Source of the DNA: Sanghuangporus weigelae
Taxonomy: Eukaryota; Basidiomycota; Agaricomycetes; Hymenochaetales; Hymenochaetaceae
Assembly (NCBI GenBank): GCA_033182465.1
Contig: CP137320.1
Span: 1,860,001-1,924,000 of the forward strand
Reading direction: 5' to 3'
DNA length: 64,000 nt
Within the stretch, counting starts at the first letter, position 1. Every line of letters begins with the position of its first letter. The notes under the pieces are model-generated. The model made no database searches and was not told where the DNA came from. It was given only the letters and a program-made list of their open reading frames with translations. Both the position numbers and the translations under genes were made by a program. Below are positions 11,686-26,923 of the stretch, piece after piece.

Positions 11686-12413
11686 GACGCCTTAAGTAAC
11701 TTGAATTCTCCAGCGCTCAACCAATCCGTCCGAGCCTGCCAATCGATCTGTCTGACTGCGATTGCCGTCAGATACGGATTAGAGTCGACGCAGCGGCAGA
11801 CCAATAGTTTGCAGATGATGAGTGCCATCGATGAGGCAGAAGAGTACATTAAGACCAGACATTGGATAGAGCAAACTTGATGCAAAGGTAGGTGCAAGCA
11901 CGATTCAAGAAGGATTGCACCGAAAGGACAGTATTTTTTTTTTTCAAACCGACTTTGCATCTGCCTGTAACGTACAACACGGACAGCTTGTCGCCACGAG
12001 TTTCCATCGGCGTCAGGAGGGGCAGTTGTAGTCGGGATGAACTACACATGGCTAACAGAGAGATTGAACTTATTAGATTAGAAGTTCGGGTCCAATTGAT
12101 ATCGAAGATCGCACTTTGCGCCCGCCAGTTTTAGTTTTCCAATAGAAAAGTCGGGCACGGGACACCATACATAATAATATTGGTCTTACTACGGTCGACA
12201 GAGACGCCACCGCCGAACGAAGGGGTACTGAGACGATGCCGGAGAAATCAAGGCGAGCGATATCATGACTGACAAATATCTTGAGTTGAAAGTGAGCACG
12301 CGAAGACGAGTGATTATAACGGTGGTTCGTGATCGACGTGGGCGTTAGAACTGGTTGCGAGTGCCGCGTAACAAAAAGGAAGCGGTCCACCATTCTACGG
12401 TACGGAATGTGTG

Positions 12414-12467
12414 GGAATGTTCCATTTCGAACTCCGCCGAAACCGAGCCCGCCCGTGGGAACATTCC
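12414..12467. promoter_or_regulatory. Paired inverted elements GGAATGTTCC / GGAACATTCC
   Basis: The two 10-mers are exact reverse complements of each other, 44 bp centre to centre, and both follow GTG on the plus strand. Each contains GAAnnTTC, the two-unit core of a heat-shock element, but no third unit in register. Placement in the divergent promoter suggests a regulator site; the factor is unknown. Confidence 0.45.
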
Positions 12468-12817
12468 GCGCTGGTAATAGGGGTCACCAATGTTCATGAT
12501 TCAGCGCAGGAAATAGGCATGGTGGAGAGGGCCCGGCGCACAATGGCTGAGAGGAAGACAGGAGGCAATGTTGAAATGCTGGTGCTGGTGGAACGGCGTG
12601 GAATGACTGTTCATGTTCGTCTCTTTGTTCCAAATGGGGGGTTTCCAGTCAGTTTAGAAGAAGAAAACCTTCAGTTTGGACTTGTTTGTACCGCTTAACC
12701 GCGTTTAAATTCGCCGTTGATAGGAGAAAACCAGGTCATCCCTTCTCTTTACCCTCCATCCCTCACAGGCTGCGTCGACGCGCCATCGTTCCCTTCCACT
12801 ATCTATCTGCCCTCTAG

Positions 12818-12943
12818 GTATGTTCAATCCCATTTTCATCTCTCTTACCATCCATTGTCCTTCCATGATCCCTCTCCTCTTTGATGTGTCTTTTTTATCG
12901 GTCCTTATAGTTGGTCGTGTTGACCTTTTTCCCTCTCTTTCAG
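12818..12943 (+). other. Probable 5' UTR intron of the A/P/E-rich gene
   Basis: A good donor (GTATGT) at 12818 and a pyrimidine-rich acceptor (TTTCAG) ending at 12943 lie 15 bp before the ATG. Such leader introns are common in highly expressed basidiomycete genes. Inferred, not proven. Confidence 0.5.
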
Positions 12944-12958
12944 TTTCTTCAAATCATA

Positions 12959-14188
12959 ATGTCTGCTCCTGCTGAGACTACCCCTGCCCCGGAGGTGAAG
13001 CCTGAAGAGACTGCCTCCGCCCCAGAGGCGACCCCAGCTGCCGAACCTGCGAAGGTTGAAGAGCCTGCACCGGTTGGTTTTCTTTTCTATCCTTTGATTT
13101 TCTTTGTGCCTCCTACTTAGATTGGCGTTTGAAAACCTTCTAGGAAGCTGCTAAGGAAGAAGTGAAAGCTGAGGTTCGTACGCCACATACTTTTTTTTAC
13201 ATTGATGAGTTTTGACTCGACTACTCAGGAATCCGCCAAGGAAGGCGAGCCGGCGCCGGCAACGGATGCTGCTCCCGTATGTTTTGCCTCGATTTCTTTT
13301 CAATATTCTGACTTATTTCAGGCCGCTGAGCCTGCGAAGGAGGACGCGACTCCTGTAAGTACAACATTGTTAATTCATTTCCCCTTTCGGCTAATCGGAT
13401 GCCCTAGGCAGCTGAGACGGAAGCTAAGAAAGAGGAGAGGCCGAAGAGTCCGAGCCTCCTGTCCAAGATCCTTGCTCCGTTCAAGGACATCAAGGTAAAG
13501 GCACCTAAGAGTCCCAAGAAGAAGAAGGAGGAAGTGGAGGTGAGCTAAAGTCACTTTAGTCATTGATATTTGTGATCAATGCGGCTTTTCTTCTTCTAGC
13601 CTGCTCCGGCCGCTTCTGAGGAGGCACCGAAGGAAGAGGCGGTTGCCACTGAGCCGGTGAAGACTGAGGAGACTCCCGCTGAGCCAGCGAAAGAGGTGTA
13701 AGTATAATATTGTTCAATAGGCCTTTCAGTGTATTTAATAAGGTTTCAGCAGCGAATCAGCTCCGGCTCCAGAGGCTGCGGGACCATCTGAGCCCGCAAA
13801 GGAAGAAGTAAAGGAGGATAAGAAGGAAGAGAAGGAAGAGAAGTCTGATAAGGTACGGTCTTTTTATCGATTTTTGATCCATCTAGTTTATTGACATTAT
13901 TGAAAGGAGGAGGAACACAAGAAGCTCAAGGCTGCAAAGGTTGGACGTCGCCTTTCCGCTCGCGTTGGCTCTTTCTTCAAACCCAAGTCGGTGAAAGAGG
14001 ATGCATCTCATCCTCCGAAGGTGGCCGAGGAAGCCCCGAAGATCGATGAGCCTGCTCCGGTTGCTCCTCTAGAGAATCCGGCGACTGAGGAGACTCCGGC
14101 GAAGAAAGAAGAGGCCACGCCCGCAGTACCTGAGGAGCCGTCTAAGCCTACTGAGCCAACGCCCACGCCAGTTGCCGCTGCTGCTTAA
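12959..14188 (+). CDS. Ala/Pro/Glu/Lys-rich low-complexity protein from small exons
   Basis: Eight coding exons (12959-13072, 13144-13173, 13229-13276, 13322-13354, 13408-13539, 13600-13697, 13750-13852, 13907-14188) join to 840 nt, 279 residues. Exons 2-4 are only 30, 48 and 33 nt and, like most of the gene, begin and end between codons, so each adds a short Ala/Glu/Pro/Lys module. Two basic patches stand out: a lysine-rich segment after LLSKILAPFKDIK in exon 5, and GRRLSARVGSFFKPK in exon 8, both of which could bind acidic lipid or nucleic acid (inference). There is no signal peptide, membrane helix or known domain. The leader intron and pyrimidine-rich promoter suggest strong expression. 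I do not recognise a named family; function unknown. Confidence 0.8.
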
Positions 14189-14637
14189 ACGAGTTGACGA
14201 CAGTTTGCCGTTGGATGAGCCTCACGTTGCTTATGCCCTGATATTTACCTTGTGCCCTTCATGACGAATTTCCTTCCATTTTAGTCGAGTTTGGTTTCAG
14301 CATGGTCACGACTCCTGCTCTCACATTCCACCACCCCCATATCATTCGCTAATACTCCCCATCTCTATTTCTTTATTCCGTGTTGGAACTTGATACCAGT
14401 TATTCTTTGCTCTCTTTCATAGCCACACCATGTAATTGATTTCGGAATTGCCAGGTTTTATGATTTTTCTCAAGTATTATGGTTATGACGTTGTAGGGCA
14501 ATCGTTATGAATTGAGTCATCTTTTGATTGAGATTGTCGATCTGTTTTTTGGCTTGAGATGGATGCGTTGCAGATCTTCCACCGTGAATCTTTTCCTCTT
14601 ACCACTTCAGCTGATATCAGGGGTTGATTCTCACGAG
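14189..14637. other. Intergenic, A/P/E-rich gene to ARG4
   Basis: About 450 bp, 3' UTR plus promoter. An in-frame ATG at 14563 upstream of the chosen lyase start would add 25 residues with a basic, Ser/Leu-rich character. I treat it as 5' UTR because the family usually starts near the chosen ATG. Confidence 0.5.
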
Positions 14638-16433
<1,796 letters not shown>

Positions 16434-16841
16434 CGTACGTACGAAGCCGGCCGGTAAGCTGGCACAATATAAAAGGAATTGCTAGCGGTACTTACATACC
16501 GTAGCCCGACTACGTAGACCAGACCAGACCTGTGTAGTAGATGTACCAAGTTAAGAACTGAATTTGTGTCGGGGTCGGGAACCATTTTGAAGCCGTGGGA
16601 GAATTTCCTGCTGAACCTCGCTCCTAACACCGCCTTGTCGGCAACTCGCATCGTCCAGTCGGTACAGCAAGGCAGGTCCAACACCTTCAGCGCCTTCTCC
16701 GTCGTGCGCAGTCATTGCGCCACTTTCTCTCTCTCTCTATACGTCCGACTGTCTCTGCACTCCTTTAAATCTTCATCACGACTACCATCACCACACAAGC
16801 CGGCATTTTTATCCAAACTTTTTCCTTGACTTTTTTCTGCC
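16434..16841. other. Intergenic, ARG4 to syntaxin
   Basis: About 410 bp. CGTACGTACG text directly after the ARG4 stop, then a CT-rich stretch (16725-16745) in the syntaxin promoter. No gene seen. Confidence 0.5.
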
Positions 16842-18325
16842 ATGGCACGCGATAGACTCGCTGCATTGCAAGTACGTCTTTGTTCTTGCCTCATCCTCCT
16901 GACGTGAGATGTCTTACGAGTTGCATAGAACAAGCAACCACAGGGCGGATACTCGTATAACAGGTGTGTAGCATCGGATTTGACAGGAAACGGCATGGCA
17001 CGGCGTGACCCAATTTGCTGACCTACTCCTCTTTAATAGTCTACCTTCTGAGCGACAAACACGCCCAAATCCGTATGACCAGAGAGAACAGAGCAACACC
17101 CAACAGAGTCAGTATGCAGGTGGATACGACAACTCCTATCAGCAGGTATGTCGACGTGTTGATGTGGCTCGCTTAACATCGCTAACTAGCGGTGGACGAT
17201 GCACTAGCCATACCAAGGGAATAACAGCTATGAACTCCAGCAAGTCGGGAATGGAGGCGGCTATAACAACGGAGCGGTGGATGATATGACTGCATTCTAC
17301 AATGAAGTGCGTATACTGACAGACCTTACCGAGCGCTGAAAAGCTTAGTGCCTCTTAGATTGCCGCTATCCAAGATGACATCCGCAACTTCAACGCCAAC
17401 GTGGACCAAATCTCCCGCCTTCATTCATCCTTACTTTCTAACGTGGAACCGGGTAACAGTAGAAGCAATCAGCAATTGGATCGTATGATGGAAGAGACTC
17501 GGTCAATGAGCTCTACTATCATGAGCCGCATCAAAGCTCTGAAAATGCAACCTGTTGACGAAAAAGCCGCGAACATGCGGAGACCTCAAATCGGTCTAGT
17601 CCAAGAGAAGTTCAAGGAGGCCATCAACAAGTACCAGAACGAGGAAAAGATTTATCGAGACAAGTATAAGGAACGAATGGCTAGGCAATTCAAGATAGGT
17701 ACGTGGCCAAATGTAGCTACCTGTCTCAACCCAGCTGAATGGCTCGCAGTGAATCCGAATGCTACCGACGTTGAAGTCGCAGAGGTCGTTAATGGCGATC
17801 AAGACGTACAAATCTTCGCGCAGGCAGCGATGGGAAATAGATACGCGGAGTCGCAGCGTGCGTACCGGGAGGTACAAGAACGACGCGAGGAAATCAAGCG
17901 GATTGAGAGGAACTTGGTTGAGCTCGCTCAACTGTTTAATGATGTGAGTTTGCTTAGAGTCTTCGACGAAGCAACGCGAGTTTTATACTTCTATTTCAGA
18001 TGAGTCTGCTTGTTGAACAACAAAACGACATGGTCAACGTCATCCACCAGAATGCCGAGACTGCCGGAGTTGACATTGAGGCTGGGTAAACATTTTCTTG
18101 TGCAACGACGGACGTATAATGGCATTTCTGATCCTCGTCCTTTCCAGGAAAGGATATACGGACAAAGCTGTTGTTTCTGCCAGAGGGTACCGCAAAAAAC
18201 GCTGGATATGCTTTGGCTTGACCATCGTCATTTTGATTATTGTTGGTGTCGCAGTCGGCGTAGAGGTCTCAAAGAACTCAGGCAATGGTAATAATAACAA
18301 CAACAACAACGGCAACAGCAACTAA
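16842..18325 (+). CDS. SSO1: Sso1/2-type syntaxin, plasma-membrane t-SNARE
   Basis: Eight exons (16842-16871, 16929-16963, 17040-17145, 17208-17306, 17359-17698, 17750-17943, 18000-18085, 18148-18325) join to 1,068 nt, 355 residues. In order: a Gln/Asn/Tyr-rich N-terminal stretch to about residue 85, the three-helix syntaxin domain, a SNARE motif ending LVEQQNDMVNVI with the zero-layer Gln, a basic KGYRKKR-like linker and one C-terminal membrane helix (WICFGLTIVILIIVGVAV). After the helix comes an 18-residue Asn/Gly-rich tail that would face outside the cell; most syntaxins end just after the helix. Family knowledge: Sso proteins pair with Sec9 and Snc for exocytosis. The first two exons are tiny (30 and 35 nt) but keep frame. 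Confidence 0.92.
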
Positions 18326-19249
18326 TTTCGCTTGTGCTCTGCTGTTTGTTTCGATACATCATTCCTATTCTTGTTCTTTTTGATGATCTTCTTAATCATG
18401 ATTGCATTCGTTGTTGGACGTCAACGAAGGAGAGATACCTAGTCCGCTCGTGACTTCTGCTTTCGAAATCTTCCCTGTATGTAGTTATGAATGGGACGGT
18501 TGTTTGCCTTTGTATTTTCCCTCTTTTATCTTTCATCGTTCCTATGCTTGTCTTTTACACACATTCATTCGTTATACTCTCGTTCACTACTATCTATGTT
18601 CTGATAGGCCGAGACTGCAATGGCAATAGACTATGGGGCCCTAATTTGCATCAAGTAATGCGCTGTTGGTCGTGTCGGCATTATCAGCGCGGTCTCCCCC
18701 CGAGAGTCGACCTCCGACGGGAATCGGGTCTAGACGTTGGAGCTCCGACGTCGATCACTCGGACCGGGATCACTCAAACCCGTTTCGAAAGAAAGGAGAG
18801 ATAGACATTATCATCTGCATCGGCAAAGCAAGCAGCGATAACTTGAAATTCATGAAATAAGTATAAGAGCGACATTGTCAGCTCTATTGCGCCTAAGGAT
18901 TGACCCTAGAACATGTTTGTAACGGCAAGCCGCAATAAAGACGAAAACGTGCAATCGTAGTGTTTGTTGCAGCAACAACAGCCTGACCTAAAATGGTTAA
19001 GATAATTCACGTGACTTGAACTTTGAAGGGGCCGCGTCAGCTACCCAGCCTCCTCGTTTAAAAGGCTCTTTCACAGCCTACCTTCCCGATATCTCTTGTC
19101 CTTGTCTCCCAGCGTAGCGCCCTTACACGTACGTCCATTCTGTCGCTGTGGACGAGAGCTATTGGTTGAGCTGACTGATTTTGACCCCGTAGTCTTCACC
19201 TGCATCCTCTCTCGTCCGAAGCCTTTCACTCGCACTTGCATCACTTGCC
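18326..19249. other. Intergenic, syntaxin to AN1 zinc finger
   Basis: About 920 bp with the syntaxin 3' UTR and the next promoter. A palindrome TCACGTGA at 19007-19014 is a possible Cbf1/USF-type E-box, about 240 bp before the ATG. Open frames here are short and unconvincing. Confidence 0.5.
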
Positions 19250-19586
19250 ATGGCCCCAAGGAAGCGCTGCCAGCTCAAATCCGGTGATGATTTCCTCTGC
19301 AAGGCTGCCGCACTGCGCTTCGCTGGTGAATGCACCCATTGCAACCTATGTTTCTGCAGCGATGTCAGTCCTTGCTATTTGTCTATGTTTTCAAAGGCCG
19401 ATAACTGATTCACTCACCTCCCTATCTCTCTCGGGAATTCGCTCCTTTTCCCCCCCACTGCAGCATCGATTGCCAGAGCATCACAGCTGCAACAAGCTGG
19501 AGGACTGCCGACAGGCCGCCTTCCAGAGAAATAAGGACAAGCTGGAGGCAGAGCGCACTGTAGCCAATAAAATGGCCGTTGCGTGA
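19250..19586 (+). CDS. Small AN1-like zinc-finger protein
   Basis: Two exons (19250-19363, 19464-19586) give 78 residues. The spacing C-x4-C-x2-H-x5-H-x-C in CNLCFCSDHRLPEHHSC, with two upstream Cys (CTHC), matches the second half of the AN1 zinc finger. The first Cys pair is spaced Cys-x9-Cys instead of the classical Cys-x2-Cys, so this is a variant. The C-terminal 30 residues are a charged helix ending ERTVANKMAVA. Family knowledge: AN1 fingers bind ubiquitin or link to Cdc48/proteasome functions in stress; small stand-alone AN1 proteins are known in fungi. Which target applies here is not visible. The intron splits the finger just before the first His of HRLPEHH. Confidence 0.85.
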
Positions 19587-20630
19587 AGTCGTGTGACATC
19601 GACGACTCTCCCTCCTACGCTCCTCCTTTCCTACCTGTCCTTTCTATTTATCCTTACATCTCATACCTTGCTTTGCTGTGAGTATCTGCATCTGTATTTC
19701 TTCTGCGGACTTACTGAGCTGACTTCTTTTGTCGTTTGAAGGATCATCTTCTCTTCCTCTTATCGGACTACTTTTTTACCCTCCCTATTGGTATCTCTTG
19801 CTGCCCCTCCTCTTATGTTTAGACATATGTCAGCATTAATGTAACCCGTGCCAGAAGCTCACGCAATTTAGGGCTAGCTGCACTTGGATTTCCTCCCCCT
19901 CCTCTTAACCTTGTTCATCTCATTTTGGTATCGATGGTATACTCATTTCGCTTCTCCTTTTACAAATCTCGCGGGCGGTGTGCTACAAGCTTCTTGGGGA
20001 TACATTTCATTTCACATCGGCCGGGATCGGTCTGGATCGTGAAGAAAGAAGGTTTGCCGATGTTGTATGTGTATTGAAATCAGTGCCTTCATGTGAGTGA
20101 GGGACAACATCTATGTCAAAACTTGGTTGTTCCGATCTATCTGAACTTGCCACCCGTGAACGTCGCAAATATGTGCCCAAGGCGTTTCGTAACCCACACC
20201 ACACGCGAGTGTCCCCATGATCAAGAGCATCGTGTAAGACCGGAACATTATTGCGTTGCGGAGGTATGGTGGTGGCGGTGGACTCGCCATGTCGAAGTCG
20301 CACTGCTGTTAAAAGGGGGAAAGAAAATCGTCGAAAGTGCAACCCCTCGTTTACTTCTAGTCGACGACGACGCAGCTAGTGTTCACTGTTCAGCACATAC
20401 AATTTGTAATCTTCGCCAGCTTCTCATTACTACTACTCGTCGTCTTCACGTGAAATTCCAAGTCTACATCGTTCATCCGTCAAAAATATTGATCCAAAGG
20501 TTAGCGTTCCCGGCAAGCGAGAAAAACACAAGCTGTGCGTCACTTTTCAAGTTACCTATATTATAAGGTCGCTTTGTTGCGACCAGCAACCGCTGGACGA
20601 AATATCTAAGAAAACGCTGACTCAATATCT
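19587..20630. other. Intergenic, AN1 gene to aspartate aminotransferase
   Basis: About 1.04 kb. T/C-rich 3' UTR to about 19930, then the aminotransferase promoter with a palindrome TTCACGTGAA at 20446-20453. A 157-codon open frame at 20093-20566 has no family features and was not accepted. Confidence 0.5.
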
Positions 20631-22460
<1,830 letters not shown>

Positions 22461-22946
22461 TAGATAGAAGTAAATAGAGTTTATGACGCGTGGGAAAGAA
22501 CGACTGCTACGTCATTGCAAAAATGAGACTTCGGTTATGTGTTCCTGATTCTCGCCCTCGCCCAACAACAGCACAATTCGGCATCAGGCCTAGTATATTC
22601 CTCGTTGTCACCGTCTGTCGCTCGCCTGCTCGGTCATTCCGCCCAGTGCACACATCGTCTGGCGCAGACTCGGACTACCGCCCACGTTAGTGTTCTCGCG
22701 GCCTCGTGCGCGAAGCTCGCCCTCTTGCGTCAGAGCACTTTCGTTTTCGTTTTTTTTTTGTTTTTTGTTTCACCCCTCTAGTTTGCTCTCTCTCTTTTCT
22801 TATACTTACTTATTATAACATACTCCCGCTCGCCTGGTCCAGGCCCCACCTTCTTCCCTCCTCCTCTTCCAGCCCTCATATATGTCCTCCTTTGCCGCGG
22901 TGCGAGTACGTCCTTCTCCATTTCCTAGCAGCGTCGTATTTCATTA
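22461..22946. other. Intergenic, AAT2 to PPP4R1-like gene
   Basis: About 490 bp. A T-rich run (22740-22770) and CT-rich text suggest the promoter and leader of the next gene. An upstream mini-exon is possible but not shown. Confidence 0.5.
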
Positions 22947-25900
22947 ATGCCCAGACTAAATATGGGCATAATAGTGTCCTGGATCAACACCGCTTGGGCA
23001 ATTGCTGACCCCCGGCTGACCGCAAACGATCACGACGACCATATTCCTTCTTCACCGCTCACAGCCCACTCGGATCGCCACACTACTCATCTCGGTTTTG
23101 TTGCCAGCGGTGATGCCCGTCCAATTCCCCCCACAAGCCATGCCGATCAGCAGTCTCTCCCAGCTCTCAAGGAGCAAACATCTTCTTTAGCAACCAGTAT
23201 ACCGTCATTAGATTCTCCGGCACTGCCCTCAGCTCCTCCTGGCGCCGGGGCTTCTTCAACATTCCTCATCCCTAGTACTGTTGGAGTGGTAGATAATAGA
23301 CAGCATCTCTTTGTTTCTTCAGACTACAACGAGAGGCCGCCTGCCGTCCCTATGACGGAGTCGTTACCCTTACCAATTGCCAGTGGTGCTGCATCTGGCC
23401 CCTCTGCCCCGGGTTCACCACCGCTTTCCTCCTTTCATGGCCTGCGCATTGACGTTGCGGCGGCGAATGACCCAACGATGGACCATGAAATGGTTGATGC
23501 CAGCTACGTAGCTGCTGCGGGCCAACCAGATAACAACGATGACCTGTGTTTCGATGACGAGGGCCTTAGCGCCCTTGAGAAAATTTACCTCTTCGCTCGC
23601 AGCAACGCTTCGTTCCATAGGTATGCGTTCGAGTTTTCCCAATGTTTGGGTGTGATGGAGGAAATGTTACGTCATATGCTTACTTGTTTGCCCTCCCCCA
23701 CAGAGTTTTCATTTCGCGCTCACTCCTGTCCTTTCTGCCGGATGTCCCTCCCAGCGAAGCCGTAGAATACGTTATTCCACTCATGAATTGCCTCGCAATG
23801 GACGAAGGTTGGTACTTTTTCTGTTTCGTGACAAACTTTTTGAACGTGATACGGATTTGGACTGACGTATGACGTCTAGATGAGGCTGTAAAGGAGGCCC
23901 TTGTCGAAAATCTGGTCTCGGCCATATGGTGGTTCCTCACGGTTCGTTCCCGCGCCCTTTGTTGATATCTAATTTTCCGACTAAACACACAATAGTATTG
24001 TCAACTGAGTGACCGTGAGGTCCCAGAGGGTGCTGAACCGCGCGAAGTCCCTCTGCTGAACGTCCAGTCTTTCACTCCACTCCTTGGGACCCTGCTTTTG
24101 AATTCCGGTGCTAACGTTAACGCCCCCGCCAGACACTGCGTCGTCGATTTATTAAGGCGTGTAAGGGAAGCTGGCTCTGACGAAGCTGGTTTCTTGGGTC
24201 CAAAGGAGCGGAAGCTTTTGGAACATGAACTCATACAGCATGTGGTCATTGGAATGGCACACTTGGATGTTGATTCTCCCGCAGAGGGGTCAGAAGGATC
24301 CAATCCGCCACAGAATCAATTTACAGCAGCAGATCATTTGGATACATCGTCCGCCGAGGCCGACAATACGATGAGCCCTCCGCCGTCGGCTGCAGATGAC
24401 GAGATTCTCCTTTCAACTCTCAGTTCATCCGTACATGCTCTCGCGACCTCGCAATTCCTGGCTCAGGAAGATCCCTCGACTCCGACCGTCGCTGCCATTG
24501 CGGCGTGTATTCAACGGCCTCCGTCTCCTATCCCCACCATCCATCCAATGGTAGCCATTCCTAAATACGAGCCCGAGTTTGCACATATCATTTCACGACC
24601 GGCTCCCGATGAGGACTCAGATCCGGAAAACATCAGAGACCGAGGTTCTCCAATGGCTGGGGTTACTTCCCTTCCAGCATGGGCCACGGAATCGTTACAG
24701 AACTTACAAACCGAAGCTGCTTTTCTAGAACGCGGTGTGCAAAACGTGCCCCAGACTCAAGTTCCAGCTCCACGTCCTGAGAATTTATCTCAATCAAATG
24801 TTCCGGCTATAACGGGTGAGAACGACCAGTCCAAAACAGAGCGCGACGACGCGAACGGCGACTCAAACGAGGAACAAGCTGCCATCGGGAAGCTATCCAG
24901 TATGAGTTTGATTGCTGCTGTTACAGCGAGCGGTAAGTAATTCCGGTATTGGCTCAACATACATGCATTAAGAGTCTGATTGATGAGTAAATAGGGCCTC
25001 TAGATCGAAGATATCAGTCCGCATTTCTCAAAGAAATTGAAAGGGCGGGACGAGATCCGATTTATTGGGTGAGACGAGAAGCAACATTCGCGTTAGGGGC
25101 ACTCGCAAAAGTGGTGCCGGAGGAACTTCTCTTTACCTCCTTGGTTGGTAGTTTTATTCCTCGGCACAAAGTTAGAGCGGTTAAATTTGACGACTTATTC
25201 TCCTATATGCAGTTACCTCTGTTTGACTACTTCTGCGAGGATTCGATTTGGAACGTCAGGCAGTCGATCTTGTTCGCGCTGCCGTCTATCCTTTCTCGAC
25301 TGCCTCCTGATTTGAGGAGAATACACGCCCTGCAAACTATCCAGAAGATGGCTATCGACTCCTCGCCACAAGTACGGACTGGAGTGTTAGAGATTCTAGG
25401 AGAAGTTATCTACTCGTTCCACGAGGACGATAAAGGCCCACCGGAAGAGATTGTCCGACTGTTTATCGGTGAAGAAGGTCATGATTGGCATAGCCCGGAT
25501 TCTCCTGTTCTGGAGAATTATAGCAGCTATCAAACGCGTAGTCCATGGGCGGACTCCGTGTTCCGAGCCCGATTTCCAGACATGACCAATGATCTGTTAG
25601 TTGCCAACCGCTCGATCTCAGCTCCTTCGCCGTCACCGATAAATCCTATACCAGACTCGGATCCGGCACGCCCGCTCATTTGCGCGTTTAACCTACCTGC
25701 CGTAGCATTGACCCTTGGTCAAGCGCGATGGCAGGATCTTCGCGGTCTATACATATTCCTTGCGCGTACGGGTGCTTCCAAGGTGCGGCAGACGCTTGCA
25801 GCGAGTATAGGAGAGATCGCTCGGATTGTCGGACCTGAACATTCTCGACGAGACCTTTTATATCGCTGGTGGGATTTTGTCCGCGGACGGGACTCTTCGG

Positions 25901-26923
25901 TACAAACGAAAGCACTCGAGGCGCTTGAAGTGTTTTTACATGTCCTGGATCCTGTTGATCGACCGCGGATAATCGGAAGTCTTGAGGAAATTTGGGATAA
26001 CCATTTGAGAGGGTGGCGGGAACGTGAGGTACTTGCGCGGAGTTTAGATCGCCTGGCGTCGTTCTTTCCGAGCGACGGTAAGGCGTTGAGATCACTTCTG
26101 CGGAGAGCTCTTCGCGATCCCGCGGCTGCTGTGCGCAACGCAGCGATAGAAGCGGTGAGGAGACTGAGATTTCCCCTTTGATTCGTGGTGTATTGACTGA
26201 AAATTCAAGTTTCCACAGATCTATGCTTCCATTCTTTCGCTTCCGATACCCTTGAGCTTGGTCGTGGAGGAAGTATCTTCCTTGGTTCATGATGATTCGT
26301 TCAAGAAACGATTGACGTGCGTAGCCTCACCTATCAAGACTTGTTCACTTAGACTGATTTGGGATCCAGTTATGTGGAATGCTCAAGGTCGCTGATTGCG
26401 ACCAGTCCGTATTACGAACGATTCATGGACGAGAACTTTTGGCACTCTGTGGTCTTTCTTTCCTCGGATAAGATTCCGGATGTACGGATTGCGCTATCTC
26501 GATTGTTGAGTATTGTGTGCGGTATGTATTCTCTTCTACGTGTTTTTTTTTTCATGAAAATTAAACGATGTTCTTTCAGACAAAATTCTGGCCAAGCAGC
26601 ATACGCTTCCCGGAAACGTACTTGACATCGTCCGGATATTGAGCGAGGATGCGGTTGGTGATGTGCGAGCCTTTGTGTCACACCTCCTCCCTCCCAATCT
26701 TGGTCCTCCTACGGAGCTGGCTTTTGGGCATGCCTCTGAGAGTGGTCGTTCGATGGCTACTTTCTCGCGGCCACCTCCAAGGAGAGAACCAAAGACGTTG
26801 GTCTCAGGCATGAATGACATGACTATCACGGAATATCATCGGCAAATGGTACGCAGCAATATAAAGCTCTTCGGGTCTGAATTGGTATTCACAATTGTGT
26901 CGTAGGAACAAGCTGGAGGATGA
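22947..26923 (+). CDS. PPP4R1: PPP4R1-like HEAT-repeat regulator of protein phosphatase 4
   Basis: Nine exons (22947-23620, 23704-23807, 23880-23941, 23996-24932, 24995-26154, 26219-26316, 26370-26521, 26580-26848, 26906-26923) join to 3,474 nt, 1,157 residues. Residues 1-205 are disordered and Pro/Ser-rich. Then LSALEKIYLFARSN followed by SRSLLSFLPDVPPSEAV and VKEALVENL align with the start of animal PPP4R1. A second disordered stretch (about 365-590) is followed by HEAT-repeat helices such as DPIYWVRREATFALG, VRQSILFALPSIL and VRTGVLEILGEVIYS. Family knowledge: PPP4R1 is a scaffold that directs phosphatase 4 to substrates. The start is the first ATG of a long open exon and could be extended. 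The last exon codes only six residues; reading through the intron would give a different short end. Confidence 0.85.

Larger units (their letters stand above)
11686..12958. other. Divergent promoter between giant PalI and A/P/E-rich gene
   Basis: About 1.27 kb between two divergent genes. It holds a T-run near 11935-11945, two mirror-related 10-bp palindrome-like elements (12414-12423 and 12458-12467) and pyrimidine-rich DNA from 12740 on, typical of a strong fungal core promoter. A likely 5' UTR intron lies at its right end. No gene recognised. Confidence 0.6.

Noticed and set aside
12411-12698. 95-codon open frame in the divergent promoter
   Set aside because: No family features; lies in promoter or leader DNA of the next gene.
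13229-13498. Alternative long reading through the introns of the A/P/E-rich gene
   Set aside because: It changes frame away from the Ala/Glu/Pro modules, while the small-exon model keeps phase and composition throughout.
20093-20566. 157-codon open frame between the AN1 and AAT2 genes
   Set aside because: No domain, odd composition (Trp, Cys and His scattered), no promoter or splice logic; likely chance in the AAT2 promoter.
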